DNA of 64,000 nt from Harmothoe impar (taxonomy: Eukaryota; Annelida; Polychaeta; Phyllodocida; Polynoidae), in contig OX381708.1 of NCBI GenBank assembly GCA_947462335.1, forward strand, positions 7,936,001-8,000,000, written 5' to 3'. This document shows, piece by piece, positions 18,998-32,600 of the stretch. The notes below the pieces were generated by a model. The model ran no database searches, had not been told where the DNA came from, and saw only the letters and a program-made list of their open reading frames with translations. The translations under genes were made by a program, and so were the position numbers. Each line of letters begins with the position of its first letter. Positions within the stretch are counted from its first letter, which is position 1.

Positions 18998-20598
18998 CCA
19001 TGCTGTGTGACTCCTATGTGGAGAGCAAGGCTGACAGTGTGGAACTGAAGGTATTGTCTGCAGATGCTGTGTCCAAACTTCTTGATTTCATTTATACTGG
19101 TGACGAGACTTTACTGAGTGACACAGAGGATGTGTTAGATGTGCTGAAGTGTGCCATGTACCTCCAGATGCCTGCAGTGAGTGAATTCTGTGCCGAGAAA
19201 CTCTTGGAAGACATGAATGTCCAGAACAGTTTTGTTGTATTATCAACTTTGGTTGATTTTGTATTTCCAAAAGAAGTCACACAAGTTCAGAATTTTATTA
19301 AGAGCAACTGGGGAGCGGTAATGGTAAACTGTTACATGGAGATGTTAACATTTGATATATTTCAGGTCCTGCTGGACTGCTGGCAAGCATGTGAGTGGGA
19401 CAAGTTCCTGTTTGTAAACAACTGGATCTGCGTAGATGAGAATCGCGTTAGATTGGTGAATGACCTCATGTCTAAGGTTCACTTCTGCCTCATTAGTCCA
19501 GAGGACCTAGAATCTGTCATACAGATGGTCATTTACTGCAAATCTGAAGGTCCATGGCATGATCTGGTGCTGAACGCTGTGAGATACCAAGAACTGCCAA
19601 TACACCTCAAGGTTTTAGATAGGTCAGAGCAGTCAGAGGTGATGACCGAACCAGTGCTTACAGTCTTTGAGATAGACTCCAGTAAGCATACAGCTGACTC
19701 TTTCATGACATATGAGAAGAACAAATGGTTAAAAACAAAGCAGAGCAGTGTTCATGTACCATTTGTGAAGGGATTTCATATGGGGGTTAGCTTAGAAGTC
19801 AACAATTTTCTTATAGTTTGTTGTACAGATGACAACCAAGACTGGCAAATATTTGACCCACGAACATTGACCTGGTCAAAAATGCCTAATATGGAAAGAC
19901 CAAAGCTAAGCTTTGCCATGGTTTATCACAAGGACATTTTGTACACAATTGGTGGATGGAATGGAGATTTCGAAACACGGTCCTGTGAAATGCAGCAGTA
20001 CAGTTTTCTAACCAACACATGGATCAAATGTATCCCTGAAATGCCAGTTGCACTGTCTTATGCTCAAGCATGTGGTATTGGAGATAAGATCTATGTCTGT
20101 GGTGGGGATATTGACAATTGGCACGCAACTGATTTTCTGTATTGTCTAGACCTCTCATCCCAGACCAGAGAATGGGAGAAAAAAGCACCATGTCTGTGGA
20201 TAGCTCATGTCCATCAAATGTCTGTTATGAGGAGGAATGGGGAGGAAGAACTGATCGTCATTGATAAATACATTGATATGCTATTCTACAGTCCGTCCAC
20301 AGACCAATGGTCAGAGATCTACAACACTACCCTACCTGAGCCATATTATCCTGAATGGCTACGATCCGGTCTTAAACTTCTGAGAGGAAACCCTGTCTTC
20401 ATCCTCAACATGGGCCCACCAGTATATGATGACGACGGTGGTGAAGTTGACAAAAAGAAAGTCTGCTGGAAATTGACAATTCCAGAGCAAGGTGAAGAGA
20501 TTAACAAAGTGGAGATGCAAGATATTCCTTGTGCAACTAGTTTGTATGGTGCTATCAGTGCTGTATTAGCAATTCCACCACAGTCCAGCAAATGCTAG
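18998..20598 (+). pseudogene. BTB-BACK-Kelch copy 3, 3' part (after the insertion)
   Basis: This continues copy 3 from the middle of the BTB domain (AMLCDSYVESK) through BACK (FLFVNNWICVDE, VHFCLISPEDL) and the Kelch region (LTWSKMPNME, LYTIGGWNGD, KIYVCGGDI), ending CTAG at 20598. This is the best preserved propeller of the three, with two intact double-glycine blades. An internal ATG at 19000 opens a 532-codon frame that lacks the first BTB strands. If transcribed from a promoter in the element, it could give a BTB-truncated protein. There are no internal stops or frameshifts, so the insertion is probably recent. Confidence 0.85.
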
Positions 20599-23500
20599 AC
20601 AATGTCACTGGCATTGCAATTAAGTGATGGGATGGGAGTCCATTTTCTGAGCATCCTTTGCGTCCTTTCCGAGGAAAATGTGTGATAACTCTAAACAGAC
20701 TTATGTACATACCCCATGCAAGACACCATGGTGTAATTATGAGCGGGGTTAAAGGTGTCTAGATGTTTCATTTGAGTTGGGAAAGCTCCATATATGTTCA
20801 GGCCATCCCTTCTTTGACTTTGAGTAGTTGGAATGTTGCAGTGACAATCAAGGGGAATTCAAAGGGAATATCCTTAGTAGGTAACTGGTTTCTAACTGGT
20901 GGATAAAAACTGTAGATGTGTATGGTAAGCAATTTGTTCACCCCTGGTATTGGAGTTTTTAAATCTGATATCAGACTTTCTTATTCCGATAACGGATTTT
21001 CTTATTCCGATAACGGAGTTTCTTATTCTGATATCAGAGTTTCTTATTCTGATAACGGAGTTTCTTATTCTGCAGCTGATATCAGAGTTTCTTATTCTGA
21101 TAACGGAGTTTCTTATTCTGATAACGGACTTTCTTATTCTGATAACGGACTTTCTTATTCTGATAACGGAGTTTCTTATTCTGATAACGGAGTTTCTTAT
21201 TCTGATAACGGAGTTTCTAACTTCGATATCAGTTTGTAACTCTGATATTGGAGATTCTAACTCTGATATCAGAGTTTATTACTCCGCTATCAGAGTTTTA
21301 AACTTACTCACGTTTGGGTTTGAGAACATGGGAACATTTAAGTTGGAAATAGTTTTAGTGGCATTGCGAGCTGAGTTCTGTAAACTTTTGTGCAGAGGAC
21401 GCTCCGAATTTGAAGCTCACATGGTTAATATTAATCTGTGATACTAATCAGGCTTATCCTTATTGGAAATGATGATTTTATTATGTTAATTGAATATCAA
21501 TATGATCATTTACCAGGGTGCTGTTTCTCCAGATAATATGGGCATCAGCATAATGCGGAGAAAATACTTCATATCATGTGGAGAAAATAAAGATGAAAAT
21601 TGTTTCTTTCACCAGGATTAGTAGTAATACATACAAATATGAAACTCCTCATTCGAATGTGCACATAATGTGGGAATTGATGAGAAACAGTTTAGGCCTA
21701 ATCTGTATTGTACAGACTCTTTTTGACCCTCTATATAATTTGGAGAAACAGCACCCAGGTATTTTAAGTTACATAGGTTAATGAGGTTTTTAAAAATAGA
21801 GCCTGAAGGACGAAGGGGGAGCGGGGAGTGCTCGCTGCGTATAGGAGGTCACAATGAAAAAGAGGCCCTCTATGGGGTCGCCAAAAGCCTCTACACTTGG
21901 GCTACCCTGCAAGATTCCGATTGTTTCTCTCTTTTCTTTTTGGAGAGGGGGGGGGGGGGTGGCATTTAGCAAAAGCAGCACTGCTTGGGGAGGGGGGGGG
22001 GTCGAGATTACTTTTGGCTATTGATTTGTCAGTAAAGAGTTTCCCTTTTGTGATAAAATCCACCAAGCTCCCCCCAACTAGTAATAAATGACTCGTCCCT
22101 AAATGTAACTGATGATGATTGTATGCATGCAAATATCTCCATCTAGAAAAACAGTAGGCGGCTTAAGAGAATGTCTGGATTGTTGTTTGTGGTGTTGATT
22201 TACTGCTAATGAGTATATATCAATTATTTATGAAAATGTTGTTGATGAAAACACTTTTACCCCCACCCTGAGGTCTGAATTCCCCAAAATAACATCTTCT
22301 GAGGGACTATTTGGCTATTCTACCCGGAAGTGGCGGATTTAGGTTGGTACCACCTAGAACCTTCAGTATAGATCTAGACCGCTGACCAATAGGAGGAGCT
22401 GCTAACCAGGGCTCAGTCCCAGTCCATTGCCTACCTGACATCGTATTGCAATTCCAGTATCGCTTTGGCTCACTTGGTTCCCAGGAATTCAACCTACACC
22501 GTTTCCTCTGCCCATGACCCAGGTGGCACAGGCGGCCAGCACAGCATACCAAGGACTGCTTGGACAGATGCATTTACTCTCCTACTTGTTACCAATAGAT
22601 GGTCTGACTTAGGAGCCACCTAGAGAGAACCACAGGAGGCTCTAGGGGTCAGACATGGCGGCGCCCATGGTCTAACACCCAGGAGCCCTATAGTTCCTAT
22701 TCCTATCTACCTACTACCCAGTAATAAAACAAAAAACCGTTATACAACATTTCATAGCGTTTCTTTAAGGCTCCTTACTATGGCATAACATTATATAAAG
22801 TTTTAAAACATTATTGTGATGCAAAATAACTCTTTTTTGTTAGCTGGGTAGGTTATAAAAACCTTCTAGATCCCTGTGACTGTCTAGCTCTCTGACCTAC
22901 ATCTCCTCTTATATTAGCCCTGTCTATACTACTAGGTGTGTAATTAAAGTTATAAAACCTTCCAGGTCCCATGGCTAATGGCAGACCTACTCTCTTCCCT
23001 ACATCACACACATCTCCTCGTTATCGCAGTAGGTCGGCCATGACAGAGGCTGGTGTATCCACGCCTCGCTACACCCAGGTTCTAGGTCACCACAGACAGT
23101 TTATACACACCATCACTGGTACATCGTTATTTTATAGTGTAACAGACAGTTTATACACACCATCACTGTGACTATACATAGGTGCCTAAAATTCTCACTG
23201 TATCCCCGTGTAGAATTTTATTCTATACACTCTACTCTATTTGTCTGTGTCTGTCCAATTTTAAAACCCAATGTCGCACATGTCAGAATTTAAAACCCCC
23301 ATGTCGCACATGATGCACCAACCTAGCCCTGGCGAGTAACTCATCGTTGCTGTGTTGGTGCATCATCCCTTCGGGAGTGTCTCAATCCTGTATGTTTGGC
23401 ATGATGCTTGAATGCAGCCCTGGCGACTTACTCACCAGGGCTGCACCCCGGGGCTGCACTGATGCATCATGACGACTAAGGTCATGCTGCATTAAGGCAT

Positions 23501-23618
23501 CATGCCATCCTTAAAGGGTTAATGAAGTAATGCAGCTGCACTGGTGCGTGGCCGTGTCGTGACTATAGCTACTCATTAACAGACGGTAATCGTGTCACTT
23601 TTACCACAGACAGTAAAC
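20599..23618. other. Spacer between the Kelch cluster and the Ig receptor gene
   Basis: Contains the 3' flank of Kelch copy 3 (AATAAA at 21586), a 21-bp minisatellite (20953-21305), G-run low complexity near 21945-22005, and short direct repeats at 23091-23168 (CAGACAGTTTATACACACCA twice) and 23265-23303 (ATGTCGCACATG twice). An inverted pair GATGCACCAA/TTGGTGCATC lies at 23310-23367. No gene is recognised. Confidence 0.5.
20953..21305 (+). repeat. 21-bp minisatellite
   Basis: About 13 units of TCTGATAACGGAGTTTCTTA+T alternate with a TCTGATATCAGAGTTTCTTA+T variant. Because the period is a multiple of three, several frames stay open (YSDNGVS, LITEFLI), which makes spurious ORFs. Confidence 0.9.
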
Positions 23619-23697
23619 ATGGCGGCCACAACACATCTCCTGTTGTACCTGTTTATCTCCTGCATCATCCCTGAGGTTTGTCTCAACAGCCTATACA
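23619..23697 (+). CDS. Ig-SAM receptor exon 1: signal peptide
   Basis: Starts at ATG 23619 (AAACATGG context) with a hydrophobic leader (HLLLYLFISCIIPEVC). The donor CTATACA|GTAAGT leaves phase 1, which matches the next exons. The start is chosen because no in-frame leader lies upstream. Confidence 0.8.
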
Positions 23698-26600
23698 GTA
23701 AGTAAGCAGTACCACCAAGTCAACATTGCTTAATGGGGCCCATATGTGCTTTTACCTGGGCAAGGTGATTTGCCCACCCTGAGATTTGGTCCTTTTTGTC
23801 CAGGGCTACCAGTGACTGCACAGATGGGTCAGCCAAGATTCAAAGAGTCCTATCCCTAGCCCAGATTTAGTACGCACTATAAAAATGTATAATAAATGGT
23901 TATTTCTTGAGAGCAGTCAGTTTCGAAATATTTACAATGTATTTATGAAAAAAAAGTTTTTTTGGGCTGAACCATCTGGCAGTGTCTTAGCTTCCCATAT
24001 CTATTTCGAAAAGCAAAATATTGCAGTATGAAAATTGTATTACTGTTCAAAAATAGGTTTCCTGGACCAATCTTTAAACAGTAATATTTTCAGTCAATTG
24101 AGACAGACTACAAGCTGTGTCTCACGAAACGGGGCCAAGTTGAAAGTCTATGACCGGGTGCAAACTATGACCGGCTTGGAAAAAAACTGTGTTATTTGGG
24201 CAGATGAAGATATAAATGGTGGAATATGTTACTGGGTGTTTTAAGACTTTATATCACTACTTTATTTCAATTTCTATCTACAACTGCCCTAAATAAACCA
24301 TTTTCCAGTCATAGATTGCACCCGGTCATAGACTTTCAACTTGGCCCAATTTTGTGAGAAACAACCAACATTCTACATTGTTGTAGTAACTGTTAAATAT
24401 TGTCAACTGATAATGATTACCATGGTAGCCAAACTTACACAAATTCTTTATTGTTTGTGTACACTGTTACTATGACAATTAATGTAACACAGCAAAACCA
24501 GCTACAAATATATTTTATGATAAAAAATGTTCAAATAGGGTTTTCACAAAAGAATTTATAATCTTAAATCTTTTAAAATTGCGAAATCTCACGACCACAC
24601 ACACACCCTGTTCTTAAAAAAGGAGCACTCCCTTAGAATTGTATTCCACACCATATCAGGGCGGCACGTGTCAGAGGTAGGGCGTCCGGTGACTCTGCTC
24701 TGTCCCCCCAATGAGGACACCTACAGCAGCAGACAGTGGCTATGGGAGGCAAACAGCCTGGGCCCAGCCCTCACCACTGTCATCTACAGACAGCAGAGTG
24801 GGGGTGTAGTGGTGGAGGGCCCCGGAGCACGGCCTGACATGGTCATCAACCTGACTGACTGGAGCCTCACCGTAGGCAGCCTACAGGTAGGGATGCCATT
24901 GACATAGAACACCGAAGTCTCGTGATGAAGCCGCAAAATGCCCCAAATATGTATTGTTGTAACTAAAAATGCCTACATGCCCAAATAGGTCCCAGGTCTA
25001 GAATTTTTAACCGAATTCTCCTCATTTGTGGAGATATATGGAGAACAAAATTTCAGGATGCCCATCCTTCAAGCTTGTGGCCGATAATAGGGGGTCCTTG
25101 TAACTTACTTCTGTGCTCTATTGCTATATTACATATATCGTCAATATGTCAATATTTCATATTGACTATTTTGATATGTCAATGTAATTATGTCAATATA
25201 TATATATATATTACGAGAAATTGTTCTCTGCAAGTGGAGAAAACAAGACATGCACTTGTATCATAAAACATGAATGTGCCAGCATCCAGTGCACCTTTAG
25301 AAGAGAGGGTGTTTTCCACTATGTTCAATAGGGGAGGGAGGGGGTTAATAGACATGTTTTTTTTTCTAAGTCTGACAGTTGAGCTCACAGTCAGGGTAGT
25401 TCTCCATTTGAACAGCTTTTGATAAGTCAGACTTTGTTCATTTTTCTCACCTTATCAAAGCAATCAACAACTTCATGTCAATAATCAGGTAGGGGACAGG
25501 AGTACCTTGTTGGTACGTACCACTATTGTGGTACAGTCCAGTCAATTAGACCATACCAGTATTCTGGTACTGTGCATGGTTCTGGGCCGTACCATTTAAC
25601 TGGTACATTTGTTGTGATCATTAGACCATGGACATGAACCCATGGCAGGGTCTGCAGCTCCTTTAGTACCTTATCAGTAATCAAAGAACAATGGGTGTTA
25701 TCTATACCAACACCGAGGGTGTGGGCTGGGGAGAAAATCCCACCTTTTTGATTTTCCCAATTTGTGAACGTACCATTCCATTAGGAGATAAAACCAACAT
25801 GCAGAGTGATAGATCAGTATCTATGCTTCTACTCTGTATGTTTATTTTTATCAGCAAATGTAACAGGAAATTCGGAAATGGATTTTGCTGGGTCTCTGTA
25901 AGATTATTTTATGAATGGGCCATGTCCAATGCATGATATTTCAATAAATATACATGATTGTAGTGTGTAATTTGGCTAGTGCATAGATGCAGATGTCCTC
26001 TTTCCAATGGTACCATACATGGTATATAATGCACTTGGAATATAAGAGAAATCTTATGTTAATGCATAGATAAACTGATGTTAGTGTGCAGACCATTATA
26101 CTGGTACGCCCTGGTAGGTGAGTACAGGTGCAGCTCATTTAGGCCGTACTAGAATAGTGGTAATGTCCTCAACCTGATAATGGTCATCGACATAATTTTG
26201 ATGTCAATGCCATCCCTTCCTACAGATGACAGACGCATGGAGGGTCTATTGTGATGTTGTGACAGCTGGAGGACAGGAGTTGTCTGCATTCACATGGCTC
26301 ACTGTGTACAGTAAGTGCCAAATTGGTTCATGTTTGGCTAAAAACCAGAGGGTTTGTTTCAGGTCACCTTACCCTGCCTACGGAAACAGGGCCGACCGTA
26401 GGATTTTCATGCAATTCCAAAGAAATGTTTTAGGGAGTGGTCATTTTTTAACAACAAGGGGGGTTGGTGGATTTGGGGGGGGACCAAAAAAATTTGGACC
26501 CCTCTTGAAGGGGGGACCAAAAGAATTGCACCCTTTTTTAGTGAAAAAGCCCGCACGTTACTATAGCTCAAAGGGATCGGCCACACTCAATTTGAACTTG

Positions 26601-29600
26601 CCTGAGGGGGGGGACCAAAATTATTTCGACCCCTGCCGTGGGGGGACCAAAAAATGTTGTTAAAAAATGACCACTCCCTTAGTTAATTTTTGGGTTTACA
26701 CAGAGGCTGGCTAAAATGCCATGTTTAGAAAATAATATGAAATAGAAAGGTGGCATGTTACATCTTGAATACATTTTCACATTTCTATACCTTTTTGGAC
26801 AATGTTAGGGTATGCAGATATTTTCTAGTGCTTTCTTTTTTTTTAAATCAAAGAAAAAAAAGAAGGAAATCTTACCTACCGACCCTAGACTTCCTTCCCA
26901 CTTTCTAACACTCTGAATTACATAAAACCCAGTCTACACTAATTATTATTAAACCCCCAAACTGCAACACAGTGGGGACACAACAACATTTATAGGCTGT
27001 GCCCAAAGGAGAATTTAACTACCAAGGGATCTGTAAGGCACAGTACACTGTCAGGACGGGAAGTAGATCAGTGATAAAGCATTGCAGTGTTTGGGTTCGA
27101 ATCTTGTTTTTTCCAAGACTTTTCTATGACCCTTACATATATGTGTTAGTAAAATTGCCATGTATTTTTCTACAATTTTATCTCGATATGTTAATAGTTA
27201 ATAGCTAAAATGTGTATCTATACACCTCTCCTCGATTCATAGGGGAATCAGTTTCAGCCTACAATATCAACCTTTGCTCATGCCGCTCGTGCAAAAGTTT
27301 TAATTGGTGATGTATGCTTTGGAAGTTTTTACACCTGCATTTATGCATATTATTCTTGGTCGAATTAGACTCCTTCATTAATAAAAAAAATACATGCGAG
27401 ATGTGGTAATCTTTCTTAACAATTCAATCCAAAAAATCATTTCACCAATAGATAATACAATATTGATATTATATTGGATCATCAGCATGTACCAAGTTAA
27501 CATATATACCACTACACACTGCGACTGGACAAACATGATGAGTAAACAATTCAATGATGTTGACAAAGTACAAAATTTTATTTCAGGCAGCTGGGTTGAG
27601 ACTCAGGCTGGCACCAGTGTCACTCTACATTGTCCTGTGGATGCTTCTGACTACAGTTCAAGGCGATGGTACCAAGAGCCGCATACCCGCCACCTCATCT
27701 ACGAACAGACAACCTCTGGAGTGACTGAAGGCCGTCAAGCACGTTCTGATATGTCTTTAGATCCAACCACCTTTGAGCTGACCCTTGCCTATGTACGGTT
27801 GTATGATTTCAGATTTGCATGTAGAGTGACAAGACCTCAAACTGTAAATGGTGCTGTCATCTTCAATGCTATCTACAGTAAGTTACCGGTTTATGGTTGG
27901 GGGGGGGGCACTAAAACCCTCCAAATTAGGGGCAGGTTAGGGGGGTAGGGTGATGGGAGGGGGGGGGTTGCAAGATGATAGGGGGAGCTTAGGGGAGGTT
28001 AGGGGGGACTGTTCATTTATTAATAAATAAACGCTCCCTTAGGGGAAAGTTAGGAGGAGGTTAGGAGGAAATAAGAGGGAGGTAAGAGGGGTTTGGGAGG
28101 GTAGGAAGGTTGGGGAAGGTAAGTGAATTGGGATGGGTAGGAGGACCGAGCTAACAAAAAAATGTTATTTTAACCTTGTAAAACGTTTTGCCACAATAAG
28201 GAGCCATAGAGAAATGTTATATAATGTTGTATCACATGTTTTGTTGTGTTGGTTGGGGGGGGGGGGTTAGGCAGAGGTAAGGGGAGGTTAGGGACAAGTT
28301 AGGTGAGGTTAGGGGAGGTTGGGGTGTGGTGAGGCCACGCACGGGATAGCTCTCCTAGGTGAGAGGACAAATGTTTAGACTGTTATCTTATTAAGACTAT
28401 TAAGACAGTCTTATTTGTCTTAACCTCAATACCAGAAGTTGCACCTAGATGTTGCCACCTTACCTGCGAGTGGTGAGAATGCCCCTTTAAAAGTATTACT
28501 ATTAAGACTACTATGTAGGGTAGACTGACCTAAGGGTAACCATGTACCATGAGATGTCCACCTTAATTATGTAGTTATTTATGTCTGTATTTGCCCTTTG
28601 CTGGAAGAGTAACACTAAAAGACAGGACTTATCACACATGAATGACTACAAAATTAAGTTGGACATCTCATGGTACGTGGTTACCTTTAGGTCTTTCTAC
28701 CCTCATGGGGGGCTCTGCCCCAACCCCTGTTTTTTTTCCTCTTTTTCTCCTACACCACTGCCCCAAAATAAGACACTGAATTGAGATATTAAGATTTAAG
28801 ATTAAGATAACGCTCTAAACGTTTGTCCTCTCACCTGGGAGAGCTATTCTGTATTGGCGTGGTGAGGGGAGGTCAGTGGGAGATGAGGGGGAGGTGGGGA
28901 GGAGGGAGATGAGGGGAGGTTGGGGGTTGTTAGGTAGGAAGTTAGGGGAGGTTCGGGGAAATTAGGGAGGAGGTTAGGGTGAGGTTAAGAGGAAGGTTAG
29001 GGGAGGTTTGGGGGAGGTCAGGTGGTTGAGGGCTTGAGGTTAGGGGACTACATTTGTCTGGGATAGGGGGAGGTTAGGGGGTTGTAATATGCAGGTTTGT
29101 GGGTTACATTCCCAGTCAAGACCTGACAGTAATGTTATATTCCAGGCGTTGTGTGGTTAGCTGAAGAAGACAGCTCAGTGACACTGCCATGTGATGTGGT
29201 GGGGGAACGGACAAGAAGTACAACATACCCTTACACACGCACATGGCAGAGGGTGAATGGTGAAGTCATCTATCATCAGTACTTGCTGAATGGTACCTTC
29301 TACGAACGTCCTTCTGCTGCACGGGCCGACATGTCGCTGGATAACGACACCTTTGCGTTAACTATTGGCAGAGTACAGCTGGAAGATGACACCATGTTTG
29401 TTTGCACAATTGCAGAATCTTTCTCAAGAGAAACTGTTAAGAGTGTGAAGCTAATCGTCAACAGTACGTTACTGTTTCATTTAAAGGAAATAATGCATTA
29501 AATATTTTATGTTAATTATTAGGACTCAGCATCTATCACAGGAAAGCATAAGGGTAAAATAGATGAATTAGAAGTACAATAATGATTGGCAAATGTGAAT

Positions 29601-32600
29601 TGATGACTAAATAATAATAAATGGTGATACAAGAATGAGTTGAATATGGCTTCTACTAGGGCCGGTAGACCAGTATTGGGGAGAGACGGTGGTAACAGAA
29701 TAGAGATAGGTTTAGCTTCTATCTGGCTGCAGGATTTAAAGCTTGACCGTCATGGTAGAAGTGAGGCCAAAAGCACTTTTGGATATAGTTCAGTTTTGAT
29801 TCACAAGGGGGCTCTTAAGGGCTGGTAGCTTAACTCTTACAGGCACAAGATAGGGTGAATATGTTGTAGATGGACAATGCTCATGGTCCCCTGTCCAAAC
29901 ACTGCTGCCCTCTGGTGGAACTATCATTTGAGTCTATGTATGGAAAATGCTGAACTTATTCCCCGACGGCCCAGCTTTAAGACTTCCCTTCAGTACCTGT
30001 CATTGTTCCTACTTACAGGAACACTAGGAACACCGATTCACAGAGACATGACAACAGATTCCACTGAAGTTTCACCAACTGTCATTAGCGGACTGCCATG
30101 GCCTGTTATTGGTGGAGCAGTAGCTGCAGCAGCTGTCCTCATCATCATTGTTGTTGTACTCACTGTGTGTGTCTGTGTGAGGAGGAGGAAGGCCAGAGAC
30201 AACAAAGTAAATGGTGAGTAAATTGTATTGCCAATTCACATGAATTCTGTCCAATTAAGGCATACTTGGAAGGGATTTGTAAATTGCTAGTCAATACTGT
30301 CACTGTGCTTTTTGTTAGATTGTCATTTTCCAAAACTTTATCAGATATAGCATTATTAGTAAATTGAATTACCATATTTGGAATCTTAAGTACTTAAGAG
30401 TTTAATTATCTCCAAAATCGGGAAATCTGAGCCTTTGTTCTTGTCTAAAAATGCCCCAAAAAGGGGAGGGGCGCATATTAGGGGGAGGGCGCTTATTACG
30501 TCGAATGCGGTAGTATGGTTTAAATATTCGCCTGTTTCAATTCACACATTGTACTTGATCAACTTGTTTTAATTGGCAATTCTTGAAAATAGATGTGGTA
30601 ATAGTACATACTCTTCTCAAATGAAATGATAATTCTATTCATACAGATCAAAGAATAAGAGCTGGTGAATCCCGTGGACGTGATGTGGAGACCCTCGATG
30701 GCAGCCGTCGTAAGGAATTGTACCTACCCGGGGCAGACTACCACCAGTATGAGGAGATACATAAACAAGGTACACAGATAAACTAACAGCCCCGGCCCTT
30801 ACTAAGGGCCTTAGTTTCTATTGGCTATCCCAGGTTGGTCATAGGGACATTGATCACGCATGACCAAGTGCTATTCAAGAACGACTGAGGCAAAACAACA
30901 TATATGACTAAAAGCTACTACCGTAAAACCTCGCTATAAGCGGTGGCTTGTACGCGAATCAGATCGCTGCTGTGGCTTATAGGATCAGCCCAAAGTTGGG
31001 GTGGGGCTTATACGCGAGTTAGGCTTATACGCGACGTTTTACGGTAATGCCTTACTCAAAAGGACTTAAAATGGAACGGGTGAGTTGGTCAGTACTGACC
31101 AACCTGACAATATTAATTAACTTAGGTTGGTTGTATAGGGAGCCAAAAAATGACTAACTAGGTTAGGTACTAGTGACTGAGAGATCGGTCGTAAAGGCAG
31201 CCAAAGAATATCCATGTCGACTGCCCGGGGTAAACTGATATGTCTACATGCCATTGGTAATTATGATGGATGCATATGAGGATATATCAAAATGAGTCTA
31301 CTGATGGGTGTTCACACCTGTTTGTTTTATTCTGATTTAGGGCCAAGACATTTATTACTAGCTAGGGGGGGGGGGGCTTGGTAGATTTTCACAATCCCCC
31401 TGCCCAACAGTTAGCCGGAAGTAATCTCTACCCCATTACATTCGGAAATGGCCCCCCCTCTAAAATTGCATACGTCTGTGGAATCTACTATTGACAATAT
31501 CTAAATGGAACTTTTCTAATTTTGATCCCTTCCAGCCTGGAAGCTTTTCCAGTTTTGCCCCTCCCCCGAGGGTCTGTTTTTTTATTATGACTCCCCTATA
31601 TGCATGTGGGGACAAACCTGCAGAGTCACTAGACGCCGCCCATTCTGTGCGTAATCTTAAAATGCCACTTCTGGCGTAATCTTAAATTATCCCTTTTGGC
31701 GTAATCTTAATCATGGATGGCGTCTTATGTTGATATGCCCCCAACCCCCGTTCTTCTTTTCTTTTTTTCAAATGGTGAGTGCTATTAAGACTTTAAGACT
31801 AAGAATAAGATTTTAAGACTAAGAATAAGATCTTAAGAATATGCCAGAAGTGGCAATTTAAGATTACGCACAGAATGGGTGGCGTCTAGTGACTCCGCAG
31901 GTTCGTCCCTTGATGGCCCCTATATCCCGGCCTATATCCACCAAGCCCCCAAGCTGGCAATAAAAGAATCGGCCCTTTCACGATGACAGGTTGAAAAACA
32001 GGTGGTTCAGCCATCTTTATTTGATTGATGCATACTTTTGTGTGATAAAGATATCTCTAAAGATAGCTGAGTATTACAAGCCCCAATTCTTCAGGAGTTG
32101 AGGCTAGATCATATCACATGAAGCCAAAGTAAAAGGCTGAGTGTGATATCACATGGCTTCAATGAATAGGGTGATTATTTACTGATCTTGTATTTTCGTC
32201 ATTCTAGGTTCCCCTGCTGTACCATCTGATGAGCATCCATATGAGACACTGAAAGTAAAGGTCAGTTTGTAATTCCATTAAATCATATACTAGTTGACTA
32301 GCCTATCCTACAGTGGACTGTGTAGTTTAAGATAGGATTAAGATAGGCTCAGATGAGATGGAGTTTAAGATAGGATTAATATAGGTTTAGCGAAGATTAA
32401 GACTAATCTTAAGATAATAAAGACGATCTTAATTCTGTATTAAGATTGCGCTGTTAACCTTTGTCCGTGCACCTAGGTAAGCTATCCTGGGCGTGCCAAA
32501 ATCATCAGCCAGGAACGCTTTTATCCAGGCCTGGGTTTTTAGTGTGGTACACATGTATGTGGCACAACAGACCTAAATTTCTATCTAGCCCCCAATCTTT

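Noticed and set aside
20916..21441. Two overlapping + strand ORFs with YSDNGVS and LITEFLI repeats
   Set aside because: They are frames of a 21-bp minisatellite whose period is divisible by three. No start context, splice signals or unique sequence.
29640..29828. 62-aa + strand ORF between Ig and transmembrane exons
   Set aside because: No acceptor or donor fits the phase 1-1 pattern, and the flanking exons join in frame without it.
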